In this document: positions 48,570 to 62,500 of the stretch, piece after piece | Numbering within the stretch: the first letter of the stretch is position 1 | How the letters are laid out: each line of letters opens with the position of its first letter | Translations under genes and position numbers: made by a program | The notes under the pieces: model-generated | What the model was told of the DNA's origin: nothing | Database searches by the model: none | What the model saw: only the letters and a program-made list of their open reading frames with translations | Assembly (NCBI RefSeq): GCF_040581485.1 | Contig: NC_090130.1 | Location: forward strand, 2,852,001-2,916,000 | Direction: 5' to 3' | Length of the DNA stretch: 64,000 nucleotides | DNA from: Linepithema humile | Taxonomy: Eukaryota; Arthropoda; Insecta; Hymenoptera; Formicidae

Positions 48570-51000
48570 ACTAATATTGGTTCTGCTCATTATAGCGATC
48601 TCTTGCCGTCCGTACCTGCCCCATCGCTCGTTTCGATAGCGGTGTCGTCGTGGGTGTGTGATCACCGACTTAGCCCCACCTCGCCGTTCCCCGCATCGTC
48701 ATCAATAAGTTATTCCTGCTAAAAATGTTGAAATTTACTCATCCCGTTGTATTGGAATTAAAATCTGATATTTATATAAGAATACCGCTATTAAAAAAAA
48801 ATATCCGAAGGATTTCGAGCGATGCGAATTAAAATTGTAAATTTTATTCGTAGAAACACACTAAATTATTTTAACTATGAATAATTTTACTGATACGGCG
48901 TCAAAATTAAATTAGTTTCATTTCTGATGTCGATGATTAATCTCGGTTGCGGATTAGAAACCGCGCCAACGAGGAGTCTAGCGACGCTCACAATGGAACG
49001 CTACATCGGATAACGTATGGTGTCCATACGTCGTCGCGTGCTCGCAGTCCCGATAATTCTCTGGATGTATAACAAAATAGATGAAACGGTGGCGGGTGCC
49101 ACCGATATATTCCCGCGCCCGTTGCCCCGCTCGCTGTATAAATGCTCCGTAATCTCGGGACGAGCAGGACCACCGTGGCCGCGCCATGGTCTCCGCCGTG
49201 TAATACGACAGACCCGTAACTCATATCAGAACGCCCACGCCCTCAGGTAGCGGCGACAACGCCGGACAACATCGGACACCCAGGGCGAGGACACTCAATT
49301 AGGTTTCCTCTTCCTCGACCATCGTCCACCGATAAAACCGCCCCGCCGCAACGCGCGCGATAGCTGCGACAACCACCTGCCACTCGGAAGACTGCGCTTT
49401 TGCGCGACCGATCATTCCCGACGCGCCGCGATCAATCACGTCACGCTGCAATTTTCGACGTCTGACTTCAGCTCTCAATTGATTATTGATTAATCGAACG
49501 TTTCTGAAACGGTGTTTCTACGTCATGTATTTTTCTTCGCAAATTATATATTCGCTGTAATCACGGTTGTAAAAAAAAAACAATCGCGCGCAACGGGTAT
49601 CTCGCAGGAAAGTTCTCGTTAAATGCTTCTCTTCAAACATTTCGGATGAAATCCGTGAATCGCGACACTGTGGTGAAGAATACAACGCTCTCGGAGAGAT
49701 CAATCCTTTCCGCGGCATCGCTCCGCATCGCGCCGAGGGGTCATTAGGCTCTCAAGCCCCGTCGCGATGTCATCAACGCAGGACGATAAATTTCCAAGGT
49801 GGTCCGCCCGGGGGATAACGAGGATTTAGAGACAGCGGAGAAGGATTCGCGCGAGACAAAAGACGGAGGAAGAGAAGAACTCTGCCCTTAACCCCGGGCG
49901 AAGTCGGTTGATCCCGGTGTCACCGGAGGAGAACGTCGAGGAGAACGTCGCGAGGGCGCGCGGGGCATTCGTAATGATCGTAAACACAAAGGAGCGTAAA
50001 CGCGAACGTAAAGAGCTTAAAAGCGTGCCTCGTAAACCGAGCTAACAATGTATGCACTGCGCTGGATCTGAAATGTTAACGAAGAGGAGCATCCGGACAG
50101 ACGTGGGGTCCTCCCGTTGCCTCCTCCCTCTCCCCCCCACCCCCTCTTTCTCGCGATGCTCGCTCGTTCTTCTCGCTTTTCCGCCCGGAACGCCGGAGAT
50201 ATACGAGCGAGTGCAACCTGCCCGGTAATGAATGCACGCCATAAAACAAGGACGCCTTGATTTACTCGCCGGGCTAATGCTGAACGCGCAGTATTAATAA
50301 ATTATCGGTTATTAAGTGCGCAGCCATCCGTTTCCACCGTCGGGTCGCGTTCCTCCCCTCGAAGCTTCCCTTTATCGGGAACGGATGATACCGATCGTCC
50401 AGCTGCTGCCGGTCGATTAGGAATCGGCGCACGATTAATTTAATTTGTTCCGCCGTAATAGATTCGCTAAAGCGGGGGATCTCGTTTTGCCGCCGTGCAT
50501 CAGGAAAGTCCAAGTTTTTTAGCGCGTTTTATAGCTCCTGCGTTTCTCTGATACTGTCGACTGAACTTGTTGCGATGATTCACGATCGCGATTTATCTAA
50601 TTGAATCCGCTCGAATACAAGAGGATAGTTAATTCCTACACGTGATTGGAACAGGATCTTACTTTTCCATTTACCTTTATTGGACCTTTCGCATTGCATC
50701 CGATACGATTTCTTTCAGTGATTTATATTGCAAAATGGAAATTGCATTATTCCGTAACTCTGCTCGATTTTGTTGCCTAATAAAACTAGAAGCCTGACGC
50801 AGACGGACATTAACTCGCGAGACGTGAAAATACACGCGGTACGTTATCTCAATTATCCGCTTCGGCCAAGATTCGCTTCGTCCGTGCACTTATCCGGCAT
50901 TTACTTCCTCGTACGACGCGAGCGATTTACGAGGCAATCTGAAAATTGAAATTTACACCCGCGAAGTCGCCGTAATGTGCGCGCGTGCATAGCGCGCCGA

Positions 51001-52740
51001 CGATAGGGAACGCGATCGGCGCCGCGAGCCGCGAAAGTGGGTCGGAAGGAGCAGCCGGCGGTCTCGCGGTCTGAATTGTTTTTACGCGTATCGCACTTTA
51101 GCGCGGCGCGCTTTCAACCCGATAATGCCCGGTCGTAAGCAGCGTCAGCGAAAGAGAGAGACAGTCGCGGCGCGGGAACAGCGCGAGAGAGGACGAGAGC
51201 GTTCTCGCGGCTGTGATTAGAGCTCGCCGCTCGGTGATTTGTGGCCGAGCGGGTCTGTTAATTGTCACCAGGACGCCCCCTCGCTTTTATACCTCCGCGT
51301 TGCGTACGCGCGTCGGATCACCTTCTGCATGCGGGGCGTGTAATGCGCTATCAGCTGCGCGCGGTTTATACCTTCTTCCATCCCGCAACGACGGAGAGAT
51401 AATGGCGCCGCGTGAACGACGTGAGAGAACGCGGCGCGTTTTACGGCGAGGCTATCTCGGCGAAAATCGTTTTCAGAAAACTGCAGGAACAAAAGGCGAC
51501 GCGTCTCGGCGCGTTCTATCGATTCCGCGTCTTTATATGCGCCTCGGGCGGCCGTTTAGATTATGCGCTATGATGTCTTCATTCCCTTTAAGGGCGCTTA
51601 ATGGTGAACTGAAGGCGAGTTTCGCTAATAAAGAAGAAGATTGACGCCTGTCTGTATCTTCGCCGCGAAGGAGCGCGGATAGACATTCTCTTCGCGCTTC
51701 TCCAATAAATACGCGCTTTTTCGCAAAGAGGCAAGATAGAGCAAAGAGAGTCGCATGCGATTCTCGGCCGCTCTTCAACGGCGAGAAAGGCCCGCGAGAT
51801 GTCCTCCGTAAATGGTGCACGACAAGGACGAAGTACAACGGTGTCCCGCGGACGTGTACATATGTGGCCGCGTTTAGGTACGCATCTCCGCGTCGGTGGG
51901 GCGGAGAAGGCGCGGAAGGGGGGAAAGGAAGTGCAAGGGTGGCGAGACGGGGGTGCGGCGCGTGCACAATGGCTACGTCCGTCAAGGTTGGATCCTCTTA
52001 ATTAACCCGACCGGCTACATCGTTCCTTCTGCGCGACGGACATACCGCGCGCTTCGTCCCACCCCGCTCCGTTCCCGAAGACTCTCCCGCCGGCCCGTTT
52101 CTCGACCTTCTATTGCGCGGCGTTTCCACGAGCGGCTCCGAGAGCGGTACCCTTTTGTCGGGATGAGTTGTGTCGCCGAGCACCGCGCGTCGCTGGTGCG
52201 CGTCGTTATTATATCACTCTCATTATGCACGCTTGCGCCAAAGGCGGTACCAGTCCACCGCGCGGCGTCCCGCGCTTCCCCCCCCCCCCAATCACCATTT
52301 TCTCCGTCTGGAAAAGGACGACGGTGCCGCGGTGGCGAGACGGGACGGGACGACGCCGCTCCGGGGAACTACCGTGAGACGATTACCGCGCTCTCGATCC
52401 CTCGCAGGTGGTGGTAGATCCTCGATAAGAGGGAACTCGCCTACGGTAGGGTTGCGGCACGCGATGCCCGGCGCGCGATAACGACCGGCATCGCGGGAAG
52501 GTCGAAGTGCACTTCCTCGAAGTCTTCTTTCCACGGACGCCCGTCTCACCGTCGCTCGCGAGTCCCTTTAACTCGTTCCGGAATCTGATTCGCTCCCGAG
52601 ATTGGCGCGGACTCTCGGGGACACAGGTGGAGTTTTTCTTTCTCCGCTTATATACGGCGGATCTTCTTCACTCGTTCGGTTCAAATTTCTCTTTACTTAA
52701 TGACGGCGAAGATAGAAAACTGCGAGAATGTTTTTAAATT
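51001..52740. other. GC-rich island 7
   Basis: The longest CpG-rich stretch of the window, with frames of 100-173 codons overlapping on both strands and no domain. It holds a GAGAG-rich patch (51145-51205), a G-rich run (51895-51955) and twelve C (52278-52289). CTTATATACGG near 52646 is TATA-like. Confidence 0.5.
52278..52289. repeat. C12 homopolymer
   Basis: Twelve consecutive C on the plus strand. Its length may be uncertain in the assembly. Confidence 0.8.
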
Positions 52741-55700
52741 TTATTCTGCCAGTCTGCCAATTTTGGAAATCCACAATGGCATTAAGTGTTCGAAATTGAA
52801 ACGCTTTCTTACATAAATTGATTTTGTATTTCAATATGTGTGATTTGAAAACTTGAAATGAAACATCCTGTACGTACATACATAGTCGGTCAGCGAGATT
52901 GCTATGCAAATTCCGTTTATGTCGCATGAGTTACGGCGCAGGTGGTGATTCTTTTTTCTTCGAAGAGCGAGCAATCCCTCGCGGAAGCGAAAGAGACCAA
53001 GAGGCCACCGCCGCGATAAAATGGTATTCCCGCGCGTATCTTAAGACTCGATAAATTGAACTTGAGAAGGAGGAAGCAGAAGCGAAAACGCGGTAATCGT
53101 GCGCGCGGAAGTCATAAGCACTTTATCGCGGACCGAGCTGTGAGCATTCTCGCTCGCAGTAACAGGTGAAAAAAGGCCGCCGTAATCCGCCGTAATTGAG
53201 ATCCGATACCAATTAACAGTGGTCGCCCGATGTAAATGAGCGCGGCGTTAATGTCGCGCGGTGGAGGCCCATTTTCGAGATGCGCTGCGCGCGCTGAGAC
53301 CGATAACGATACGACGAAGTAAACGAGGCTCCTCTCTTTGTTGCTCGGCAAAAGAGAACGTTGCTCGATAATTGAGCGGATAATCGGTGAGTTATTGAAA
53401 GGATACTCGACTGCGCGTGTGAATAATATCGCACTAATCTTAGCGTAATTCCCGAGGAAAGGCGAAGTGGAATGGAATTCGTAATTTATATTGTAATTTG
53501 TATCCCACAGTTATCGATGCAATGTGTCGGCAGTAATTATCGGCAAATCTATGCGCGCAGGGTGGACTTCTCCCGTTAATGATGCAATCTCTCTTTAGTT
53601 TAAACGTGTGTCTGCTACATATTTTATCTTAAGTGAGCACTTTTAGTGCGCCTCGATTAAAATAAAATGGCATTGGGAAGCGCCGAGGCAGCGACGCGTC
53701 CGTGGATTTACATAATCCATCGGCATGCAGGCCCTTCGGAATAAATGCATCGGACGCGAACGACGGTGACTTGGAGCGCTGCGTCGCTCGTGGGCGATTG
53801 AAGGTGCGAGAGTATGTACGCGTAATCGCTATACTGATCGCCCGGTTACACGACACAATGTTCGCTCGCTTTAAACATGGAATGTACGCGCGTCTAATTA
53901 AGTGTTTTCGCGATGGGTGGCATTTTGCATGACGACTGTTGGTGCAACTGAGGATCAATATGTTAAACAAATTCATTTGTAAATTGCAACACAAATTAAA
54001 TTCAAATTTTTAAGCAGAAGAAAGAGAGAATCACGACAATGATGTTGATTCCGATAAAACTTTCATTTTTACTGCAACAAACTGTTTAATAATAATAGAA
54101 GAAAAACTGCGACAACTAAAGCGGAACTAAAAATTTCTATGAAATTTTATCTTTAAAACATATAGCACGCTACGTACGCGCCTTGTTCGGTTTCCAACGT
54201 GGACGATAAGTCAAAAGAGCTGTTTTTCTCTATAACGGACAGTAATAACTGATCGCGCAGAGAAGGCGCGAGCTCGCACGTTCAATTCGTCCCCGGAACA
54301 GCGAGGTCGCCGGCGCATCGTCCTCCGTGGCCACCGCCGCTTAATTTGCACCCACGCCCGATCATTAGCGCCGATTCCCGACCTGCCTCAACACCTCACA
54401 TTATGCGCTCTCAATCATGCCGGGCCGCTCACGGCCGCCTAGTCGCCCGGAGCCGCTCGGATCATCGTTCCTCCTCACCAGCGCCAATGACGCTACGTAT
54501 CTCGTAAATAACCGCGATTCTCCGTAATTGTATTAGATGAGAACCTGTCACTTGTTAGAGCGGCGCGCGAGGAAAAACAGGAAGGTGGGAGAAAAGTTGT
54601 CCCGGGCACCGCAAGCTGGAAGAAGGTGAATAATGTAATCGATAATAAATCATTGGTCCATCACTCGGGGGGGCTGATCCCGGCAGAAGAAATACTGCAA
54701 GAGAAAGAATCGTCGGGAGAGGAGATTAACAAGCAAAGAAAACGGTAATCCGGCGATATAAATTGTCGGACAAATGATAGCGTTCTCTAAAAACGGCATT
54801 CCTCGCTTTCCACAAATTTGTTCCGGGCTGGCTTACTTCGCAGCATGTTTTTAAGTTTCTCCTTCTTCTAATAGGCAACAAGTAAATGACGGGATAAGTA
54901 GATAAATCATCGATGATTGCAACGCGGGCTCTCCGTTCACTCTTCTTTCAACGATCTCGCCTCTCTTGTATTTCTTCCCGTATCTTCTCGTGCACATTTT
55001 ATACGTACAAAATTAATGTCAAGCTTATCGGAATATTAATGGATCAATTAGAGCAAATCCTATCGAGTGCAACCTCGCGATTACATCAGAGAGATATATA
55101 AAAGGACTAAGTTGCCGCCGGTAAGCAGACTCGGGTGTCCCCCGCAAAATAATCTAGGCCGGAACAAATTTGTGAAAAGCGAGGAATGTCGTTTCTTCGA
55201 GGGTGGCTACCACTTAACGAACACGCATTCCGATAATTTATACCATCGTTAACGATAACACCAAATATCGATGGCTCGTGCGCCGGTCGCATTCCGCGAG
55301 CTTTTACATTTTAAGTATCGAGGATTGTCGCGCGATATCTTAACGACGATCTCGACACGCTCGCGGGGTGAGGTCACCGCTCCGGGCATCATTTCGCTGA
55401 AATTCGCGTGTCGCGAGTAAATTCACCGGACGTTTATATCGCAGATTAGCAAATACATTGTGCCGCGTTGGGCTCGCATAAACGAAAGATAATCTCGCCG
55501 ATTCGCCGAACCGTTGCGGGCTGAGAAACACTTTCCCGGAACACAATGTCGAAACGATGTGCATTATCGCCTCCTCCCCGAGGCAAAAGCGACGGGCCAT
55601 AAGCCGAGTGATTAGATATCTGAACTTTAACGTGCGTTATTATCAGACACATTAAATGTTCCCTACCGACGACATTACATCTTGCGTCTGGCGTTTCACG

Positions 55701-58006
55701 GAATTACACGTCGGAATGACGTGTCGAGAGAAGCCGGTGACAAACATTGCACAGTGATTTGAATAGCAATTTGAGACAACAAATGACGAGGATTTCCCAT
55801 TTGATTAGATTTGGCCTCAATAACCATTTCAAATTGATATCAGGCGTCAGCTAAACACTCGAATCAATTTTTCTATTCCCGTATCGTGAACCGTTGAATT
55901 TCTAGATATATCTAATGGGCTGTTGAATAATCAAAGTGAATGAAAAGCATTTGTACATGTCGCGAACGCGCTTTCTCCGCATTTAAAACAATTTTCACTC
56001 GAACAGAGCTTCTCACCCGACGAGGCTGCCTAATCACGCCGAACCAGGAGGGCGTAATTTATTTCTTCCAGGCTGATAAAATGAATCTTCCGAGCAGCAC
56101 GAGCTCGATGCTGTTAAGTATCTATTTATAATACGGCGACGCGCGCTACACGCCGGCACCGCTACCGACTACGTTACTTACGCCGGGTCCACGCTACCAG
56201 CGTCGTCTCGTCAGCGCGGATCCATTAGTCACCGGTTGACACGCTGACGGCTACCGTATACTCACCACCGCTCACCTTGACGGACCGTGGAGACCGAGGA
56301 GGCGCCGGTTACGAGCCGAGAGGCGAGATCGTCTTCGTGCGCTTGCGACCGTGCACGGGCAACGGCCAGTTAATGCTATGCCCACCTCCACGGTTGACAC
56401 CGTGCCGGGGAAAAGCGTGCATTATCGTATGTGGCACCGGGCACCAGGCGGAAAGAGGAACACTATAAACTACTAGAGTCCGAGATCGAGCCTCACGCAC
56501 GAGGCTCGTGACGCGCGCGCATTTATTATTGTGAGCGGCACGGAATTATTCCGCCCGCGGTTATGGCCGCGAGCCAGTGCCGATACCTGATACCGGAGGA
56601 GGCAATTTGAATATTCCCCGACGCCTGTTATTTCGGAGGATTCATCGCTGCGCGACGCGAGCTTTGAGTAACTCAACACGCGACTAGTTTCTTCGGCAGA
56701 TATAACTTATAGGAGAGATTCTGAACGTAGTGTAACTGTAATAGTAGATAAATTTGGACGCTGCAACTGGCTGAAGAAGCGATAAACGCCACTAGATCAC
56801 ACTAGGAGAAATTTAACAATATTAACGGTATGGAATTTTGTCGGAATGCGTGAATAATAGCTTCCATAAAACAATGTGAGGATAAATTTTCGTGACAAAA
56901 GTGGATGCTTCGAAAATATGTTTGTTATTTAACATTGTGGGCTAGTTAATGACTAAATTTCAAGTTTAATAATTAAAATTTATTACATGATAACTTATTA
57001 TAATGATACGAAATGATAATAAATTGTTACATTTTCTTGTCTTTAGAAAGCCATTATTCAGTTTGAATATTGAGACACGCTTCTTTAGCAGAGGCCGTTC
57101 AATTATTTTCTCGACGCATAAGTTTTCGGGGCAGGAAGACTTCGCCTGGGAAACTTGAAACCGTTTATTATCAGGTTCGCGTTGATGTATGAAGTAAGAA
57201 CGCATATCCGAACAATCATCGATTTATTAGAAAGCCATCGACTTGTCTCCGAGACTTGGCTAACCAATTTCCATTCGCTTCTTAGAGTAGGAAAGAGCGA
57301 GCGTATGCACCGGCGAAGATGAGGTTCTCATAGGGTGCGTAGGTTCACCTACGCGCATTAAAGGCCAGGCACGCATCTTTCCGGCGCCATTACATTGCCG
57401 CCGGCCGACGAAGGAGTTACGTTGGCAAAAGTATGAACGCGGTATTTATAATGCAGTGCTTAATTGTTGTTCGTAGATCAACCGTGTATCGTAACTTCTC
57501 CAGAAACTCGGGGCGCCCACGTGAAAGCACATGCGCAACCTGTCGCATAATTTCTAAGATCGCCGGCAGATACCAATTTCGTGGTAGAAATGGAAATTTT
57601 ACAAGCGCTTTTATTTCCGCCTTTATCTCGCATCCTTGAGGGATTTTCTTTAAAAGGGAGAGTATATGATGAATTTTTAAATGATGCTACTTTTCCGTGC
57701 GCAAGCAGCTTACAGTTATAAAATTTCCACTAGCTGAATAACGATATAAAAAAAAATAGTATAGAAATATATATATATATATACACTAAAATCTTTTTTC
57801 TCTTTTAGTCAAAGTATCTCCTTCTCTCCGCATGTCATTGATGCTGAAAGGATAAATTTATTAGATTTATGTAAATTTGCGAAGACCGGTGCGTCCCTGC
57901 GTGGTAAGAGGTCATAGGTGGCTACTGCACGCTGCCTCCGTGCGTCGGTGCGAGCCTCAACTTCGAGGAGGACGAAGGCGACGAAGTGAACATCGCTCTT
58001 GGGCTG

Positions 58007-58009
<3 letters not shown>
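52741..58009. other. noncoding, mixed composition
   Basis: No gene is recognised. It has a tandem copy of CCGCCGTAAT (53177-53196) and an (AT)n run near 57767-57783. Confidence 0.5.
57767..57783. repeat. (AT)n microsatellite
   Basis: About eight AT units just before an ACACT string. Confidence 0.8.

Positions 58010-58064
<55 letters not shown>
58010..58064. repeat. (TC)n microsatellite
   Basis: A pure TC run of about 47 bases to 58057, then one interruption and a few more units. It is the longest simple repeat in the window and creates artefact Ser-Leu and Arg-Glu reading frames. Confidence 0.95.
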
Positions 58065-61000
58065 CCACTTCTACCGGATATATATTCACTAAGTGTGGTT
58101 CTATGTACCAGCCACCGGCATCCTCGATGCGGAGTTATGTCGCGCGTCAATTGATCGCCTGAGTGCGTGCCGGGGGATAAAACCAGAGGCGAAGAAGGCT
58201 AATGCGAGACGGCTGCGTAACGAGGTGCTGAATAACGCCGTGACCGTGGCACCGTACATATCGATAGTTTTTTCAAGCGTTCCGCTAAAGTCGCTAATAA
58301 TTCCGAACCATTCGATAACACTTTCCGTAACTTTGGATTGCACTTGAGTGAAAATCGCGAAATTATAGGAATTCGAGGCGATAAATTAATTATATATTTG
58401 CATAAATATTACTGTTGTAACTAAAAGCTTCAAAATATTTTCTAAAGTATATTGTTCATCGAGCGTGACGCGACATAATACATCGCTCTCATCGCAGCGA
58501 GTCGCATATCGCAGTCACCCTCGTTCATTATTCTTTGCGCTATCGTGCCTGCGACTTCCGGCGGCTTCCTTTAGCTCCGTCCGATGCCTCGTTTTATATG
58601 GAGCACAAAGGATCCGCCTCCGCGCGCAAATATCGCGCATTTAGCACGAGCGAACGCAGCGCACGCATGCAAAATGCAAACTCATTCGGTCTCGGCCTGT
58701 TTTCGACACCCGCGCGCTGGTCGCGGAATTCACTTAAGCGCGGAATGCGAAGCTCGTGTTCGCGATATTTCCCCTACCGAGCCGTCCATTTCCACTCGTT
58801 CGCCTTTATAATGCGAACGCGTTCGGGCGAACACAGCCGCGCAGACGCCGATCCGTACAGGTGCGATCGGGGGATTCGAGATGATACAGCCGGAACGAAC
58901 GACGCACTTAGCCGCGATGTCGTATACGCATACGGCGAACGGGCGCACGTGGTGCGCTTTCGCGTCTGCGTGCGTAGGTGTAACGGGAATGAGCTTTTTC
59001 GTAACGGCGATTATCTCTCTTTCTCTCATTTGTTCGACTGCAGGAATTGCCGGCTTACAGAATTCTCGGTACAAATGTAGCAAGTATAAATATGAAAATA
59101 TATGGATATATATGGATATATATTTCTTTATGACTTTCTGCGAAAGTAGCTAAAAAATGTTATCATAACGGCAATTCATATTCAAGCTTGCCTACGAGCG
59201 CAAGGAGTTATGGAACGGTGCGAATAACTATTTTCTCGTTACATCGCGGCACTAACATAATTTCAAAATCACAGCGCGCGCACAAGCGTAACCTTTAATA
59301 ATCGCGCCCCGACACATTAAGATGACAGTTATTCTCGCAGCCGCGCGCGAAAAAAAACAAGTGTGTCTCTCTTATAAAATACGTGTGTGAGCGCGGCGAT
59401 ATTTCTCAATGCTGCAGAAACATTTTCTCGGCTTTGGCACAGCGTGATATCGGGCCGGCGCATGCGTTGCTCTAAATAAAATGATACTGCTGTGTTATAA
59501 ACCTCGCCCAAACGAGGCGTACCGATCAGAAATCGGCCGTGCGAAATCGCAAATCCGATACTCGGCGGTGGCAGTAAAGCTAAGCCGCGTAATTATTTTA
59601 TTGCGGGCGCGGGTGCGTGTCGCGTTAAAGGCGAATAAATAAAGACACTCTTTTATCCCGACAGCCTGGCCTGGATTTGTCGATGCTGTCACTGAACGTA
59701 GTTTTTACCTGCGTCGCGTGTGCGCCACTGATAAACTGATAAGTACTTTTATTTCGTCAGGCGCGCTCGGGGAATTGGGGCGGAATAAATGAGGCAGTCT
59801 GTTATCCTGGAAATGGAACGCAGATTTCCGATATATCGTTATGTGTAGTTACGCTTTCGTCTCTTTCTCATACATCAACGATAGAATGATAAGTATGGTA
59901 ATTTTATCAGGCGCGGTCGACACACGTAACGAGGCATCGATGCCGATCGCGGCGCTCTCGTTTTCAAGCGCGCGTTTAAATTCGTATACAATTGATTCCT
60001 ATAAAGATACATGCGTAGATTACAATGTCTGTTAATGAAGCTGTTTCCATCAAGGATGCTTATCAATTTAACAAATTTAACGATTCGCTTTGAAATCGGG
60101 TTTGATCAATGTTAGAAGCCTGCTTATGACGTTATAGGCGGAAGATAAGTTTCAATTAACGATTCGTGGGATTTCGTTCTCGCTTATTCCCGCTCAAACA
60201 GCGAAGAACCTTTGATCTTGGTTCTCGCAAACTCGCAATGTATAATTTAGTATCCTATAATAAATAAAACAAATTTAATATACAATCGACTATGGCAGAA
60301 TAATGGCCACATTATTATCTATTCCGTGTTTTAATTCGCTTGCAACTAATTGACGTTCCCGGAGAGCAATAACTTTCGAATTCCGGCGGGAAGAAAGTCA
60401 AAGAAACGCGCGGCTCGCAATAAATTCGCAATTAGTTTACCGGCGAACCGCTCGACCGACCTGGAAACTATCGTCTATCACGACACCGAAAAAAACTGAT
60501 CGCTCGCTGCGTAGATTTGGATCGGAGACTGTGAAAGTACAATGTCTGTTGTTGGCGCACGTGTGAGTGGTTATAAATTCACGGCAGTCAAATCGTGAAT
60601 ATGAATATATGCAAATTAATGTCACAGAATATTAGTAGCAGTGTAAATTTCGAAACCTCACAACACAATGACAAAATTTTCATGAGGCAAGAAGTTCAAA
60701 AAAAAAAAAAATGATCGAAATTATAGCATTCGAGTGGGATCAAGCGTGCTACGCCGCTATCGGTATTTTCACCCGGCTAGAAATAGGAAAGTAATTGCCG
60801 TAAATCCAATATATATGACACCCCCTCCCCTCCTAATCGGGCAAATCCGGTCAAAAGTACCGCCGACACTCCGACTACCGATGTTGGACCGATCTTGGCA
60901 CCGGTCCCGATATCGTCGGCACATAAGAGGAGAGATAGCATTTTTCTCATTGAGCGGCGATCGAGAGGGAGCCCGCCCGATGTATGGACGCCGATACACG

Positions 61001-62500
61001 AGTACTGCATTACTCGGTTCGGTAAGTCTCGGGTAAAACGCTACTGAATCACACAGATAGGCTCCGACGGTAGAATTCGGGCTCATATCGGGCCTGAGCG
61101 TCGATAACTAATGAGAAGAAACGCGCGCGATAATCCCTGGGACAATCCCTAATCGTGATCCCCTCTTAATTTAAGCTAACGACTTGCCGCGCGAAGTATA
61201 GTTTTATACTCTGTTGTAAATTGCAATTATCGCTCTCAGATTGATTCAAATTTAATCCGTTTAGTCGAAAATGCCACAAGAGTAGATTGCCGTTTTTATA
61301 TTCCTTATATAAATATTGATATAATATTTATTTATATTTTGAAATCAAGATGCCCCTGAGAGAAAAAAGGATTCGAATTTATCACTCATTGCTGAAAAAG
61401 TTTGACTTCCATAACACGCTGTTACAAGTGAATACCGACGTCGCTCGGTGTACGCAATAAAACATTAAACTTCGCTTGAATGCTGCCGAGCGGCGTCTGA
61501 TGTCTTCTCTGTGCGCCGAATAGTCTCTTTCTCCTGCGAGCTGGTAAACAGGATAATGGTTGCGGGAGGGAACACGGAGCTAAAGCGCACCCGCTTACTC
61601 ACGCCGCCCCTCCCTCGTCTTCCGCTTGTTTTCTCTGTATGGAGCCGCTATCGGTCGCCGCGACAGAAAGCGCAATTATAAATACGGCGGTGCGTAAGAC
61701 AGAACTATCGGCTGTGGTTTTCTTTTTCCAAAAGGTACACGCGTTGCGCTACGCCCACGGGACATACATAGGCGCGTGTGACGGCAGGTGTGCGTGTAAC
61801 TCTCGCCGCGGTGATAATTATCCGATACTTTTAGCCGTGGAAACGGATTGTTATTATCGTTTCCCGATATTCAATCAGTCATCGAGCCGTTTATTTTCAC
61901 GCGTGACGGAACGATGAAATATGCGCCGGCATTATGGCACCGCTGAAAAAGGCGCAAGAGCGAGATTGCAACAATATTCGCAACCCGGTTGTGCATCGTT
62001 GTATGCAAACGTACGCAGCGGCTTTCCCTGAAACGCACAAAGGACTGAATTGAATAATGCTCGATGTTGCGTGGATGCTTGTATCGCTTAATTTGCTCGC
62101 TCACAGAATGTAACCGCAGAAACATTATTCGTTGAGTCATAACGAATTGTGACATACAGTACTCACTATTGAATCACGGTCGTAAAAAGTCGGAATAAAA
62201 CAAAGTTATTTCATCTATTTGCACTTGACTTCTTCACACATCGTTCATTTCGTATTTTCAATAGCACTTATCAAGAAAATTAACATACCCGAAAATAATG
62301 CGTCGTCAATTCTCCCCCGGCATCGGGATTATTTATAGATTCTTAATCCGAGTACCCCTCGTTATTCGACAAAGGACAATCACCAGGACCGTCGATCCTC
62401 CCGAGCTTTAGGGATGAAGAAAGATGAACCGGAGGCGAGGCGGACAAGTCCCGTCTCGGTGTAGGCGTTCCGAGCATACAGGTGCGACGGCACCGAGAAC
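58065..62500. other. noncoding, mixed composition
   Basis: No gene is recognised. A frame of 181 codons (58535-59080, plus) has no domain and overlaps a 117-codon minus frame. A C-rich tract CCCCCTCCCCTCC lies near 60822-60834, and TATGGATA repeats near 59101-59121. Confidence 0.5.

Larger units (their letters stand above)
41971..51000. other. noncoding, mixed composition
   Basis: No gene is recognised. It holds a 12-base inverted repeat (42635-42687), an alternating CG tract (43141-43162), an (AT)n run (44728-44746), an AT-rich stretch at 45340-45560, a tight hairpin at 48551-48569 and a pyrimidine tract at 50120-50150. The stretch 46850-47050 combines CTAATTAGC and CCAATAAATTCATG, strings typical of homeodomain-bound enhancers. 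Confidence 0.5.

Noticed and set aside
57877..58092. Reading frames with long Ser-Leu or Arg-Glu runs
   Set aside because: They are direct translations of the (TC)n microsatellite.
58535..59080. 181-codon plus-strand reading frame
   Set aside because: No motif, with a 117-codon minus frame over the same bases.
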